From the NCBI GenBank assembly GCA_017504655.1, contig JAFVQT010000036.1, positions 1 through 33,061 on the forward strand: a stretch of 33,061 nt of DNA. The letters are read 5' to 3'. Positions 1 to 7,619 of the stretch are shown in pieces; position 1 is the first letter of the stretch; each line of letters opens with the position of its first letter. Both the position numbers and the translations under genes were made by a program. This stretch comes from Clostridia bacterium. GTDB taxonomy: Bacteria; Bacillota; Clostridia; Christensenellales; Borkfalkiaceae. Below the pieces are notes generated by a model that was not told the origin of the DNA, searched no databases, and worked only from the letters and a program-made list of their open reading frames with translations.

Positions 1-132
1 ATAACTGCGTAGCAATATAACTGCTAAAGCAGTTGGCGTTCGCAACTAAAGTTGCTCGGCAACACTGCGATGCAATATCACAAATCCGTTCACGGATTTA
101 TTTAGTTGCCGAATCCCTTGTAGGGACTCGGC
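1..132. repeat. Cluster of short inverted repeats
   Basis: Several perfect or near-perfect hairpins follow one another: 19-25/28-34 (AACTGCT/AGCAGTT), 42-47/50-55 (GCAACT/AGTTGC), 82-89/92-99 (AAATCCGT/ACGGATTT) and 108-118/122-132 (GCCGA-A-TCCCT/AGGGA-C-TCGGC). A longer-range pair, 56-63 with 105-112 (TCGGCAAC/GTTGCCGA), encloses the third hairpin. TGCGTAGCA (7-15 region) and TGCGATGCA (67-75) are two further related mini-palindromes. No reading frame is apparent. It looks like an intergenic hairpin-rich repeat (REP-like or MITE-like), but no second copy lies in this window, so the repeat-family assignment is inference. Confidence 0.6.
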
Positions 133-424
133 TTTGGCGTATCACTTTTTTTGTTTTAAAATAGGTTTTAGTATGCGGTCTTAAAATGGTATTGTTGGTA
201 TAAATTGTTTAATAATCGACTTATAGGGCAGTTTTTTACCGTTATTCAGGAATTTAACAAAAAATTAAAGCCAAAGAGTGTACGCGCTCCTTGACTTTTG
301 TTTGACCAATATTATAACTTACTGAATTTTGGATTTGACTTGCTAAACCTAAGGTTTTGCAGTTAAGACGTAAAAGCAGTATAAAAGTGTAATTGGTAAA
401 AATTCATACTTAACAGACAAAATT

Positions 425-459
425 TCACACTTGAAATACGGTGTGATTAATGGTATAAT
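425..459 (+). promoter_or_regulatory. Sigma-A-like promoter with overlapping inverted repeat
   Basis: TTGAAA (431-436), 17 nt, TATAAT (454-459). An inverted repeat TCACAC (425-430) / GTGTGA (441-446) overlaps the -35 box and spacer, as an operator would. No plus-strand gene follows; transcription would run antisense into the 3' end of the regulator gene. The boxes are seen directly; activity is inference. Confidence 0.45.
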
Positions 460-476
460 CGTATCTTGGAAATGAG

Positions 477-500
477 TTGATATATATATATATATATCAA
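477..500 (-). terminator. Possible weak terminator of the regulator gene
   Basis: A perfect 24-nt palindrome made almost only of TA steps, with TTGA and TCAA ends, lies 18 nt beyond the stop codon of the minus-strand regulator. An imperfect hairpin overlapping the stop (GCAA..GAA with TTC..TTGC, about 504-533) precedes it. There is no GC-rich stem or clean U tract, so this is tentative. Confidence 0.3.
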
Positions 501-517
501 TTTAGCAAACTGAAGAA

Positions 518-1630
518 TTAACTCTTTCGGTTGCTTGAAAAAAAATGAATTATTTTGTCCTTGTTCGAGTAGTCGATTATATCCGCAGGGAAGCGCTTGC
601 TTTCGGTACGAAGATCCCCGTAAATTTGGTTGTACAAAAGTGTTGCCGATTCGTAGCCAATTTGGTAAGCTCTTTGTTTTATGATATAAGGCTTTAAGCG
701 GTCGATACTCTCTTCAGAAATATTTTCGTCGATGAACATAAATCGCAAGTTTTTTTGCCATTGTTCTTTTCGCCTATCAAGTGCAAATTCAATAGAGTCG
801 GCAATGTGTTGTGCGCCTGGTGCGATAATTAGTTGTGGAAGTGGGTGAGAATCTAAATAGTTGTCAATTGCTTTGTAAATTTGTGATGGTAAAAAGTTTT
901 CAATCATTAAAAGCGAATCGGTAGGGTCTTTGCCGTAATGCGCTTTGTAGCCGTCCACAAATCCGTTCAATCGGTCTTCAACCGATGTTGCTAAGGAAGC
1001 AGAGGTTGTAAGGTAAACAATGTCTTTAAATTTGCGAGAACGTAAAAACTTCATCGCGTTAAACATCATGTTGTAGTTGTCTGTAGAAACAAATGATGCG
1101 TTTATGTTTTTAAAGTATCTGTCGATAATGGTGAAAGGGTATCTTCTTTCAGAAAGTTTTACAATGTCGTTATTTCTAAGCTCGTTATCGATAGGGAACA
1201 AGATTATTCCCTTTGCGTTTGATTTCAATGCATTATTTATATATTTTGACTCAACTGAAGGTGTATTTTTTGACAACTTAATAACAAGTTCTAACGAGTT
1301 TTCCTCGCAAAAGTCTGCAATGCCGAGAAGAATTGCGTGAGAAAATGACGCTTTAATTGATGGGATTATAAGGTGAATTTCTTTAACGCTAGTCTTTTCA
1401 ACTTCTATAAGCTTTTTTCCCAACGTAAAGTACCCCTTGCCGTGAACTTTTGCAACGAGATTTTTTTCAATAAGCTTATCATATGCAATTCTTACTGAGC
1501 GACGACTAGCATTAAATTTGTCAGCAAGCATTCTTTCGCTAGGCAATTTGTGGTTAGGTTCGTTCTCAAATTGGGCTATTGTTTCTTTTAAAAACTCTAA
1601 AATTTGCTTATACGGTCTAATTGAATTCAT
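518..1630 (-). CDS. GntR-type transcriptional regulator with LacI-like sugar sensor
   Basis: 370-residue DNA-binding regulator. Residues about 5-70 form a GntR winged helix-turn-helix, with the typical LPSERMLADKF and SRRSVRIAYDKLIEKN segments and the wing GKGYFTLG. From about residue 80 to the end the sequence reads as a periplasmic-binding-protein-like sensor of the LacI/GalR kind (for example IILFPIDNELRNND, FTIIDRYFKNI, RLNGFVDGYKAHYG), the arrangement known from AraR. It should bind a sugar or sugar phosphate and control the divergent glycan genes starting at 1841. GAGGTGA on the minus strand (1641-1635) is the ribosome binding site and supports this ATG. The promoter carries a palindrome between its boxes, suggesting autoregulation. 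The exact sugar cannot be told. Confidence 0.9.
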   Translation of the reverse strand: MNSIRPYKQILEFLKETIAQFENEPNHKLPSERMLADKFNASRRSVRIAYDKLIEKNLVAKVHGKGYFTLGKKLIEVEKTSVKEIHLIIPSIKASFSHAILLGIADFCEENSLELVIKLSKNTPSVESKYINNALKSNAKGIILFPIDNELRNNDIVKLSERRYPFTIIDRYFKNINASFVSTDNYNMMFNAMKFLRSRKFKDIVYLTTSASLATSVEDRLNGFVDGYKAHYGKDPTDSLLMIENFLPSQIYKAIDNYLDSHPLPQLIIAPGAQHIADSIEFALDRRKEQWQKNLRFMFIDENISEESIDRLKPYIIKQRAYQIGYESATLLYNQIYGDLRTESKRFPADIIDYSNKDKIIHFFSSNRKS

Positions 1631-1648
1631 TTTTTCACCTCGAAAATT

Positions 1649-1677
1649 ATTTTACTGTTTGATAATATCAATGTCAA
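1649..1677 (-). promoter_or_regulatory. Promoter and probable operator of the regulator gene
   Basis: On the minus strand TTGACA (1677-1672) and TAAAAT (1654-1649) are 17 nt apart. The 13-nt perfect palindrome TTGATAATATCAA (1659-1671) occupies the spacer next to the -35 box. The position fits a repressor site that blocks RNA polymerase. Identity of the binding protein (the adjacent GntR-type protein) is inference. Confidence 0.65.
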
Positions 1678-1718
1678 GTATTTTTGTACCACTTGAACCA
1701 CTTTTTTACTTTATGGCA

Positions 1719-1747
1719 TTGATTTTATACACGCGATGTAGTAAAAT
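1719..1747 (+). promoter_or_regulatory. Probable promoter of the glycan operon
   Basis: TTGATT (1719-1724), 17-nt spacer, TAAAAT (1742-1747), giving a leader of roughly 85 nt before the ATG at 1841. The leader contains an inverted repeat GAAAATT/AATTTTC (1795-1801/1806-1812). A direct repeat ACCACTT (1688-1694 and 1697-1703, period 9) lies upstream between this promoter and the divergent one and may be a regulatory site. Confidence 0.5.
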
Positions 1748-1840
1748 GTTGATTGAACAATGAGCGGTGTTTAGATTAATTATTTGTTTGCTATGAAAAT
1801 TATAAAATTTTCAAAAATAATATAGGGAAAAGGTTTTTTT

Positions 1841-3895
1841 ATGAAAATTAACGTAGGTAATGGATGTTTTAACGTCTCATTAGAAAAGGGATTGATTTCG
1901 TCGATATGCTATGGCGGTATAGAAATATGTGCTAAAGAATCACCGCTTTTCGTAGTCCGCCTAACCGCAAAGGGCGGAAGTACGTCAGACGTTGCATCAA
2001 CCGAGGCAAAGAGCGTTGCTGTAAACGACGGGGAATGTACTGCCGTTTATTCTCATTTTGCCGAGGATATTTGCGTAACATTAAGGCTTGTAGCCACTCA
2101 AAACGGCTTAAAGGTCAGATTTAATGTTAAAAACAGTACGGACAAGATTGTAGAGCACGTTGAAATTATGCCTATGATTTTAAAGCCGTTTATAAAAAAC
2201 GGCGGTATCGGTAAAATGCTTTATCCCTATAACGAGGGCGCTTTGATTGAGGATAGCGACTTAAGAGAAACCTGCCACATGCAGCACGTGGAGCCTCAGT
2301 ATCCGTCGATGGGCTCTTACGGAATTTTCCCCAATATGGTACAGTCTCAGTTTATGGCGTATCTCTTTGGGGGGTGCGGTCTTTATATCGGCGCACACGA
2401 CGTGAAGAGAGGGCTTAAGGAGATTGACTACTATCCTGTAGACGGTCAAAAAAATATAAAGATAGAAATAAGGCTTTATTCCGGCAAGGGCTACGGTGAA
2501 GACTTTGCAACAGACTACGATATGGTCTATGAGTTTTTCAAGGGAGACTGGCAAGATGGAGCCGATATATACAAAAAATGGTTTTACGAGCATTTACCGA
2601 CAGGGTTGAAAAAGGTCAGAGATAACGCAGATTTGCCCGACTGGTATCACGATTTTCCGGTCATTTTGACCTACCCTGTAAGAGGATATCACGATATGGA
2701 CGAAATGGCTGCTAACGAGCTTTTCCCATATATCAATGCGATGCCCTACGTAGACAAGCTTGCCAAAGAGACCGGCGCAAGAGTAATGGTCATTTTAATG
2801 CATTGGGAGGGAACTGCGCCATGGGCTCCCCCATACGTATTTCCACCGTTTGGCGGAGAAGAGGAGTTTGATAAATTCTTCTATGCATTAAAGGAAAAGG
2901 GTCACGTTTTGGGCGTTTACTGCTCAGGCTTTTCTTACACCGAGCAAAGCAACGTTTTACCGTCTTACGACTGCAAGGAGATTTTAAAGGATAAAGAGAC
3001 CTTTAAGGCATTTTGCGCAGGGCGTGACGGAAAGGTTGTACACAGTAAAATTTGCGAGGGACAGCGTGTTGGCTACGACCTTTGCGTAGCCTCGGATAAG
3101 GGCAGAGAAATTCTGGACGAGGCGTATAACCCTCTTTTTGAAAAACACCTTGATTACGTTCAGATATTAGACCAAAATCATGGAGGAGGGCAGTATTTCT
3201 GTTATTCTGACGAGCATAACCACCCACCGTGTGTAGGTCCTTGGATGACTGAAGAAATGCAAAGCCTTTTAGGCGAGTGGAACGTAAAAGCAGGTAAGAC
3301 CTTGCTCGGTTGCGAGTCTGCGTCAAGCGAGCCGTTTTTACCGAATCTGCTTTTCTCCGATAACAGATTTGAGCTTGTTCATTTCATAGGTAAATGCGTA
3401 CCGCTGTACGCCTATATTTACCACGAGTTTTTACATAACTTTATGGGCAATCAGGTTTGCTGTTTGTTTGGTGCAGATAGCTATCTCTACAGAATTGCTT
3501 ACTCTTTCTCGGCAGGAGATATGCCAACGCTCGTTTTAAGTCCTAAGGGCGTAATACTGTCTTACTGGGGACAAAGGGACGTAGAGGATATTCCAAACGA
3601 AGAGAGTGTATTTAAATTTATCAAAAACTTAAGGGAGTTTTATCTTGAAAATATAAAATTCCTCTGTCACGGCAATATGATAAAACCGTTGCCTTATAAA
3701 ACGGGCGAGGTTACTTATTGCAACAACTTATACTGCAGGTCGTACACGGCTGAAGAGGTTGTAACCTCGGCTTTTGAATACGACGGTAAAAAAATTCAAA
3801 TTTTTGTAAACTATAACGAAGATGAAAGAACGGTTGAGTTTGACGGCAAACGAATTTCTATACAAGGTCTTTCGGCATTAAAAGTTGATATTTAA
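1841..3895 (+). CDS. DUF6259-like putative glycoside hydrolase
   Basis: 684 residues without a signal peptide, so cytoplasmic. The N-terminal ~250 residues look like a beta-sandwich; the middle, from about DWYHDFPVILTYPVRGYH to the GCESASSEPFLPNLLF segment, has the alternating pattern of a TIM barrel with an aromatic- and acid-rich active-site style (MHWEGTAPWAPPYVFPP, VQILDQNHGGGQYF); the last ~80 residues are a short beta domain. I recognise it as similar to the DUF6259 group of gut-bacterial glycosidase-like proteins. The catalytic residues and substrate are not established from sequence. It is first in the operon, 8 nt before the oxidoreductase stretch, and an AGGG/AAAGG sequence just upstream serves as ribosome binding site. 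Confidence 0.7.
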   Translation: MKINVGNGCFNVSLEKGLISSICYGGIEICAKESPLFVVRLTAKGGSTSDVASTEAKSVAVNDGECTAVYSHFAEDICVTLRLVATQNGLKVRFNVKNSTDKIVEHVEIMPMILKPFIKNGGIGKMLYPYNEGALIEDSDLRETCHMQHVEPQYPSMGSYGIFPNMVQSQFMAYLFGGCGLYIGAHDVKRGLKEIDYYPVDGQKNIKIEIRLYSGKGYGEDFATDYDMVYEFFKGDWQDGADIYKKWFYEHLPTGLKKVRDNADLPDWYHDFPVILTYPVRGYHDMDEMAANELFPYINAMPYVDKLAKETGARVMVILMHWEGTAPWAPPYVFPPFGGEEEFDKFFYALKEKGHVLGVYCSGFSYTEQSNVLPSYDCKEILKDKETFKAFCAGRDGKVVHSKICEGQRVGYDLCVASDKGREILDEAYNPLFEKHLDYVQILDQNHGGGQYFCYSDEHNHPPCVGPWMTEEMQSLLGEWNVKAGKTLLGCESASSEPFLPNLLFSDNRFELVHFIGKCVPLYAYIYHEFLHNFMGNQVCCLFGADSYLYRIAYSFSAGDMPTLVLSPKGVILSYWGQRDVEDIPNEESVFKFIKNLREFYLENIKFLCHGNMIKPLPYKTGEVTYCNNLYCRSYTAEEVVTSAFEYDGKKIQIFVNYNEDERTVEFDGKRISIQGLSALKVDI

Positions 3896-3912
3896 GAAAG
3901 ACGGTGAGTATT

Positions 3913-5205
3913 ATGGATAAACAAATTATTTCAATATCGATTCTCGGAGTAGGCGCTCGCGGCGGCGAGGCTTACGGTAGATATATTTACGAGTGCAAGG
4001 ACAAGTTTAAAATCATTAGCTTATGCGAGCCAAACGAATTCCGTCTTGAAAAGTACGGCGAGGCGTTTGAGGTGGCAGAAGAAAACAGATTTTTATCTGA
4101 AGACGAGTTCTTTGAAAAAAAGCGTAGCGACGTGCTTTTGATAGCAACCCTCGACAGATTACACGTGCGTCAAGCTGTCAAGGCGTTAGACCTTGGCTAC
4201 GACTTGGTGTTGGAAAAGCCTATTTCTGACGATGCCGATGAGCTTAGGATGCTCGTTGAAAAGGCAAAAGCAAACGGAAGGATGGTTATGGTTTGCCACG
4301 TTCTTCGTTATACGACCATGATCAGAAAGCTTAAAAGCCTGTTAGACGAGGGTGCAATTGGCAAGTTGATTTCTATGGATCAGACCGAAAACGTATGTTT
4401 TTGGCATCAGGCCCACTCTTTTGTAAGAGGAAATTGGAGAAATAGAGAAGAAACGACCCCTATGATAATGCAAAAGTGCTGTCATGACATGGATTTAATA
4501 CAGTATTTTATAGACGCGCGTTGCAAATCGGTTGCTTCTAAGGGCTCGCTTGCGTATTTCAAATCCGAAAACAGACCTGAGGGCGCGGCAGACAGATGTA
4601 TCGACTGCAAGCACAGAAGCGACTGTAAGTTCAGCGCATACACCATTTATTTAGAGCAATGGAAGAAGGATGGATGTCCCGAGGCTATACCTTATAACCT
4701 CGTAACCGACGTTCTTCCCATTACCGAGGAAGCCCTTATAAAATCGCTCAGAGAAAGTATGTACGGCAGATGCGTATTTGCATGCGATAACAATGTCGTA
4801 GATAATCAAACGGTTATTATGCAGTTTGAAAACGGCGTTACGGCTACCTTTAAAATGGAGGGCTTTACCGCTCGCGGAGGAAGAGATTTCAGATTCTTCG
4901 GCACCGAGGGCGAGATTGAGCTGTGCGAGATAGAGGACAGATTGGTATTGCGCAGATATATGGAAGACCCTGTTGTCTGGAAGATAAGCGAGCTTGTAGA
5001 CGATCTTGGCGGTCAAGGCGAAGGCGGACACGGCGGCGGTGACCACAGAATGATTGACAGCTTATACAGAATATATTTTAGCGACAAGCTAAACGCCAGC
5101 TCATCGATTGAATGCTCGGTAGAGAGTCATTATATGGCACTTGCATCTGAGAAATCAAGGCTTGAGGGCGGAAGGCTCGTCGATCTTACGGAATATAGAA
5201 AATAA
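3913..5205 (+). CDS. Gfo/Idh/MocA family NAD(P)-dependent oxidoreductase
   Basis: 430 residues from the ATG at 3913, preferred over the GTG at 3904 because GGTGAG sits at the right distance before the ATG. The Rossmann dinucleotide motif GVGARGG is at residues 12-18 and the family EKP motif at 101-103. A Cys cluster C229-x2-C232-x5-C238, seen in a subset of this family, may bind metal. These enzymes oxidise or reduce sugars, inositols or their derivatives, or act as NAD-dependent glycosidase-like enzymes. In this operon it probably processes a released monosaccharide or oligosaccharide. The exact reaction is unknown. It lies 16 nt before the next gene. Confidence 0.88.
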   Translation: MDKQIISISILGVGARGGEAYGRYIYECKDKFKIISLCEPNEFRLEKYGEAFEVAEENRFLSEDEFFEKKRSDVLLIATLDRLHVRQAVKALDLGYDLVLEKPISDDADELRMLVEKAKANGRMVMVCHVLRYTTMIRKLKSLLDEGAIGKLISMDQTENVCFWHQAHSFVRGNWRNREETTPMIMQKCCHDMDLIQYFIDARCKSVASKGSLAYFKSENRPEGAADRCIDCKHRSDCKFSAYTIYLEQWKKDGCPEAIPYNLVTDVLPITEEALIKSLRESMYGRCVFACDNNVVDNQTVIMQFENGVTATFKMEGFTARGGRDFRFFGTEGEIELCEIEDRLVLRRYMEDPVVWKISELVDDLGGQGEGGHGGGDHRMIDSLYRIYFSDKLNASSSIECSVESHYMALASEKSRLEGGRLVDLTEYRK

Positions 5206-5221
5206 GAAAAGGAGAAGGGTA

Positions 5222-7618
5222 GTGAAAATTTTGAAGAGGCTTCTTGCTTGCCTTATGATAGCAAGCTCAGTATTCGCTTTTGCAACCGTAACGGCAAGTG
5301 CTGAAACTGAATTTAACAGCGTTATAGAATCTACTGTAACGAGAATAAATAACGAGAGAGGTGTCAGCAGTGACAATTCATTCGTTATGCATTTAAGCAA
5401 CACTGATTATATGACGGCAGAGGGATGGGACAATACCGACTACAAATGGTTTAACGCAGAGGGTAACAGTGAGTATTTAGAGGTTGACCTCAACTCAAAC
5501 AACCTTTGTAATTTTCCTCTTGACAAGAATCTTGACGAATACAATTTCGAGCAGATGGTATTTGTAGACGGCGTACCTCTTTCCGAATATAAAATCGAGC
5601 ATCCGTACACCTTGACGGGTAATATGAGAACGAGAGTTAACACTCTTTCAATCAACTTTGCTGACCCTGTTTTTGCAAGTGTTTCAGCCGTTGAGATTTT
5701 AGAGGGATGTCAATTTCCAACCTTAGCAAGAAGCTGTATGGACTCAAGATCGACCTCTTGCATACAGATAACAAAATCCGTAAAATACGAAAAGAAGAAC
5801 GGTGTTTGGGTGTTGTACTTTGAGGGTTATCAGGAGGGCTTTGAATATGATGGCGACGAAAAGATGTTCGCCCTTTCTCCCGAAACCAATTATAAAAACC
5901 ACACCGCAGTACCATTGACTTCCTACGCGGATATTTTCCAAAAGGAAGAAACCTTGGCAGGTGGCGTATACAAAGGCTTGGCTTTGGCGTCAGGCTCGGA
6001 TACGAGAAAGGGTTATATAACCGTTTTAAGGCTTGTAAATCCTATCGATTCGGAAGAGTTTGAAACGATAAATTTAAGACTTTATACGAACCATAAGAGA
6101 ACGATTTACTCTTATAACGACAATAATATAACCGAGGACTCATTAGGCAACGTGCTTGAATCATTCGCCTTAGACGGTGCAGTTCACACCACCGTAAGCT
6201 TAATGAGCTCGCTTTACGCAGACCCGGACGGAATGGTAAGAACTATTATTTTCAAATTCAACGAGGACGGTGAGCCGTTTATCAATTCTGACGGAGAAGA
6301 GGTATACGACGAAAACGGAAACCTTTCAAGAGATCAGCTTTTCTTTATTTCCTTCAACCTTGAAAGGGAAAGAAGCTCTGAGCTTTTAACGAAGGATTCG
6401 TTTATTGTTGTAGATAACGGTGAAAGCTACGACGTTATCTTCAGATTTAATAAAAACTGCGAAGAAACGGGCGTTGAATTAGATACCACAAAGGTTATTT
6501 TAAACGGACAAAGCTTAAGAAAAATACTTGCAGAGTGTAAGTCTGCAACCGCCGAATGGGCAACGATGGGAACTGTTTGTCAGGTTGTTCTGACTCTTCC
6601 TAAGTCATATACCGGCGTGTCGCAAATCAAAAATGCCGAAAGCTCCTTCTGGGGAAACAGCATGGGCGTAACAAAAGGACTTGTCTTCCCGGACGGAACA
6701 GTTCTTGATAAAAATTACACCTGTCACGTATACGTAACCGAAAAAATTCTTGACAGTGAAGTCGACGTTGACTATGCAAAAACCACTGTTTTGGGAATAA
6801 CACATGAATTTGTAACGGGCAGCAATAACATCCATTTCAAAATAAAGTTTGATAAAAAGATAACTACCGCAAACTACTATCATGCGTGTGAAATAGAGCG
6901 TTGGAGAGAAAAAGACCTCGTTGCGTCCAATCCGTTATATTACGATGCGGGCATATCTAAGGTTTTTGTTAAAAACGGATTTAAATCTTCTTTGTTAGAC
7001 AATATCGTAATTAACGGAAAGAGCATCGGTGACTGGCACGCGGACAACGCAAACGCGCTTACAAACATTCAGACTCACTACGGTCAATCGGGTTTTGAAT
7101 ACGTTGACGTGCATTTCGAGGCGTTCAGCCCATCTACTTACAATCAAATTGTCGACCTTGTTAAGGCAGGTAACGGCGTTACGATAGAAATAAAAGAGGG
7201 ATTGAAGTTTATGACTAACTGTAGCGTTCAAAAAACTCAGACGTTTGAGTTGATTGGCGGTACGTTCATAGAAAAATTTGCCAACAGCGGAATACACGTT
7301 TACTACGACGGAAGTGAGGTTCAAAACGGTGCGAGCGTAAACGTAAAAACCGTAGTTGCTCCGTCGAGCGTTGTAGTAGAAGGCGTTTTGAATTACGAGG
7401 TAACTCATCAGACAAACGGAACCGTTACAGAGTTTACCGTAACCTACGATGGCGGAGAGTTTAAATTCACCGTTAATACAGACGCTGTAGAGAGTGAGAG
7501 TCAGACGCAGTCTGGCAGCAGCGGTGGCGGAGGATGTAAGTCCTCGGTAGAAATGCCAATAATCGGTAGCTTCCTTGTATTGATTGCTTTAGCATTTGCG
7601 TTAAAGGAGAGAAAATAA
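5222..7618 (+). CDS. Secreted beta-module protein with C-terminal Gly-Cys-TM-basic tail
   Basis: 798 residues from a GTG at 5222, chosen because AAAAGGAG lies just upstream and a clean signal peptide follows (KILKRLLACLMIASSVFAFA, cleavage likely after ASA). The mature part has about three diverged beta-rich modules, each with a hydrophobic strand, a V(N/D)G-x-(P/S)-L/I segment and a late I(K/L)EG-x-F/KF segment (for example VFVDGVPL with ILEGCQFP; VINGKSIGDW with IEIKEGLKF). The end is SSGGGGCKSS, a hydrophobic stretch, then KERK. This tail has a Gly/Ser-rich linker, one Cys, one membrane segment and a basic end, like known CTERM protein-sorting tails. Probably a surface-anchored glycan-binding protein; function inferred from context. 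Confidence 0.7.
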   Translation: MKILKRLLACLMIASSVFAFATVTASAETEFNSVIESTVTRINNERGVSSDNSFVMHLSNTDYMTAEGWDNTDYKWFNAEGNSEYLEVDLNSNNLCNFPLDKNLDEYNFEQMVFVDGVPLSEYKIEHPYTLTGNMRTRVNTLSINFADPVFASVSAVEILEGCQFPTLARSCMDSRSTSCIQITKSVKYEKKNGVWVLYFEGYQEGFEYDGDEKMFALSPETNYKNHTAVPLTSYADIFQKEETLAGGVYKGLALASGSDTRKGYITVLRLVNPIDSEEFETINLRLYTNHKRTIYSYNDNNITEDSLGNVLESFALDGAVHTTVSLMSSLYADPDGMVRTIIFKFNEDGEPFINSDGEEVYDENGNLSRDQLFFISFNLERERSSELLTKDSFIVVDNGESYDVIFRFNKNCEETGVELDTTKVILNGQSLRKILAECKSATAEWATMGTVCQVVLTLPKSYTGVSQIKNAESSFWGNSMGVTKGLVFPDGTVLDKNYTCHVYVTEKILDSEVDVDYAKTTVLGITHEFVTGSNNIHFKIKFDKKITTANYYHACEIERWREKDLVASNPLYYDAGISKVFVKNGFKSSLLDNIVINGKSIGDWHADNANALTNIQTHYGQSGFEYVDVHFEAFSPSTYNQIVDLVKAGNGVTIEIKEGLKFMTNCSVQKTQTFELIGGTFIEKFANSGIHVYYDGSEVQNGASVNVKTVVAPSSVVVEGVLNYEVTHQTNGTVTEFTVTYDGGEFKFTVNTDAVESESQTQSGSSGGGGCKSSVEMPIIGSFLVLIALAFALKERK

Positions 7619-7619
7619 T

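Larger units (their letters stand above)
133..517. other. Gene-free AT-rich intergenic region
   Basis: No coding frame was found between the hairpin cluster and the end of the regulator gene. The stretch holds a 25-nt motif shared with 31312-31336 (at 213-237), a near-perfect palindrome around 341-361 (TGC-T-AAACCT-A-AGGTTT-T-GCA), a weak promoter-like pair TTGACT (291-296) and TATAAC (313-318) with 16 nt between, and a better one at 431-459. It ends in a TA-rich palindrome at 477-500. Confidence 0.6.

Noticed and set aside
1..132. tRNA or attC/integron site
   Set aside because: The hairpins do not form a cloverleaf and no integrase or cassette features are present.
3904..3912. GTG start for the oxidoreductase
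   Set aside because: The ATG at 3913 is preceded by GGTGAG at normal spacing, and the Rossmann fold begins right after it.
4651..5046. Open frame of 131 codons on the minus strand
   Set aside because: Antisense to the well-supported Gfo/Idh/MocA gene; no family signal.
5141..5221. Upstream ATG start for the secreted module protein
   Set aside because: It would overlap the oxidoreductase gene and bury the signal peptide; GTG at 5222 has AAAGGAG and an immediate signal peptide.
6995..7408. Open frame of 137 codons on the minus strand
   Set aside because: Lies wholly inside the secreted module protein gene, has no ribosome binding site, and its product is low-complexity Val/Tyr/Arg typical of an antisense shadow.
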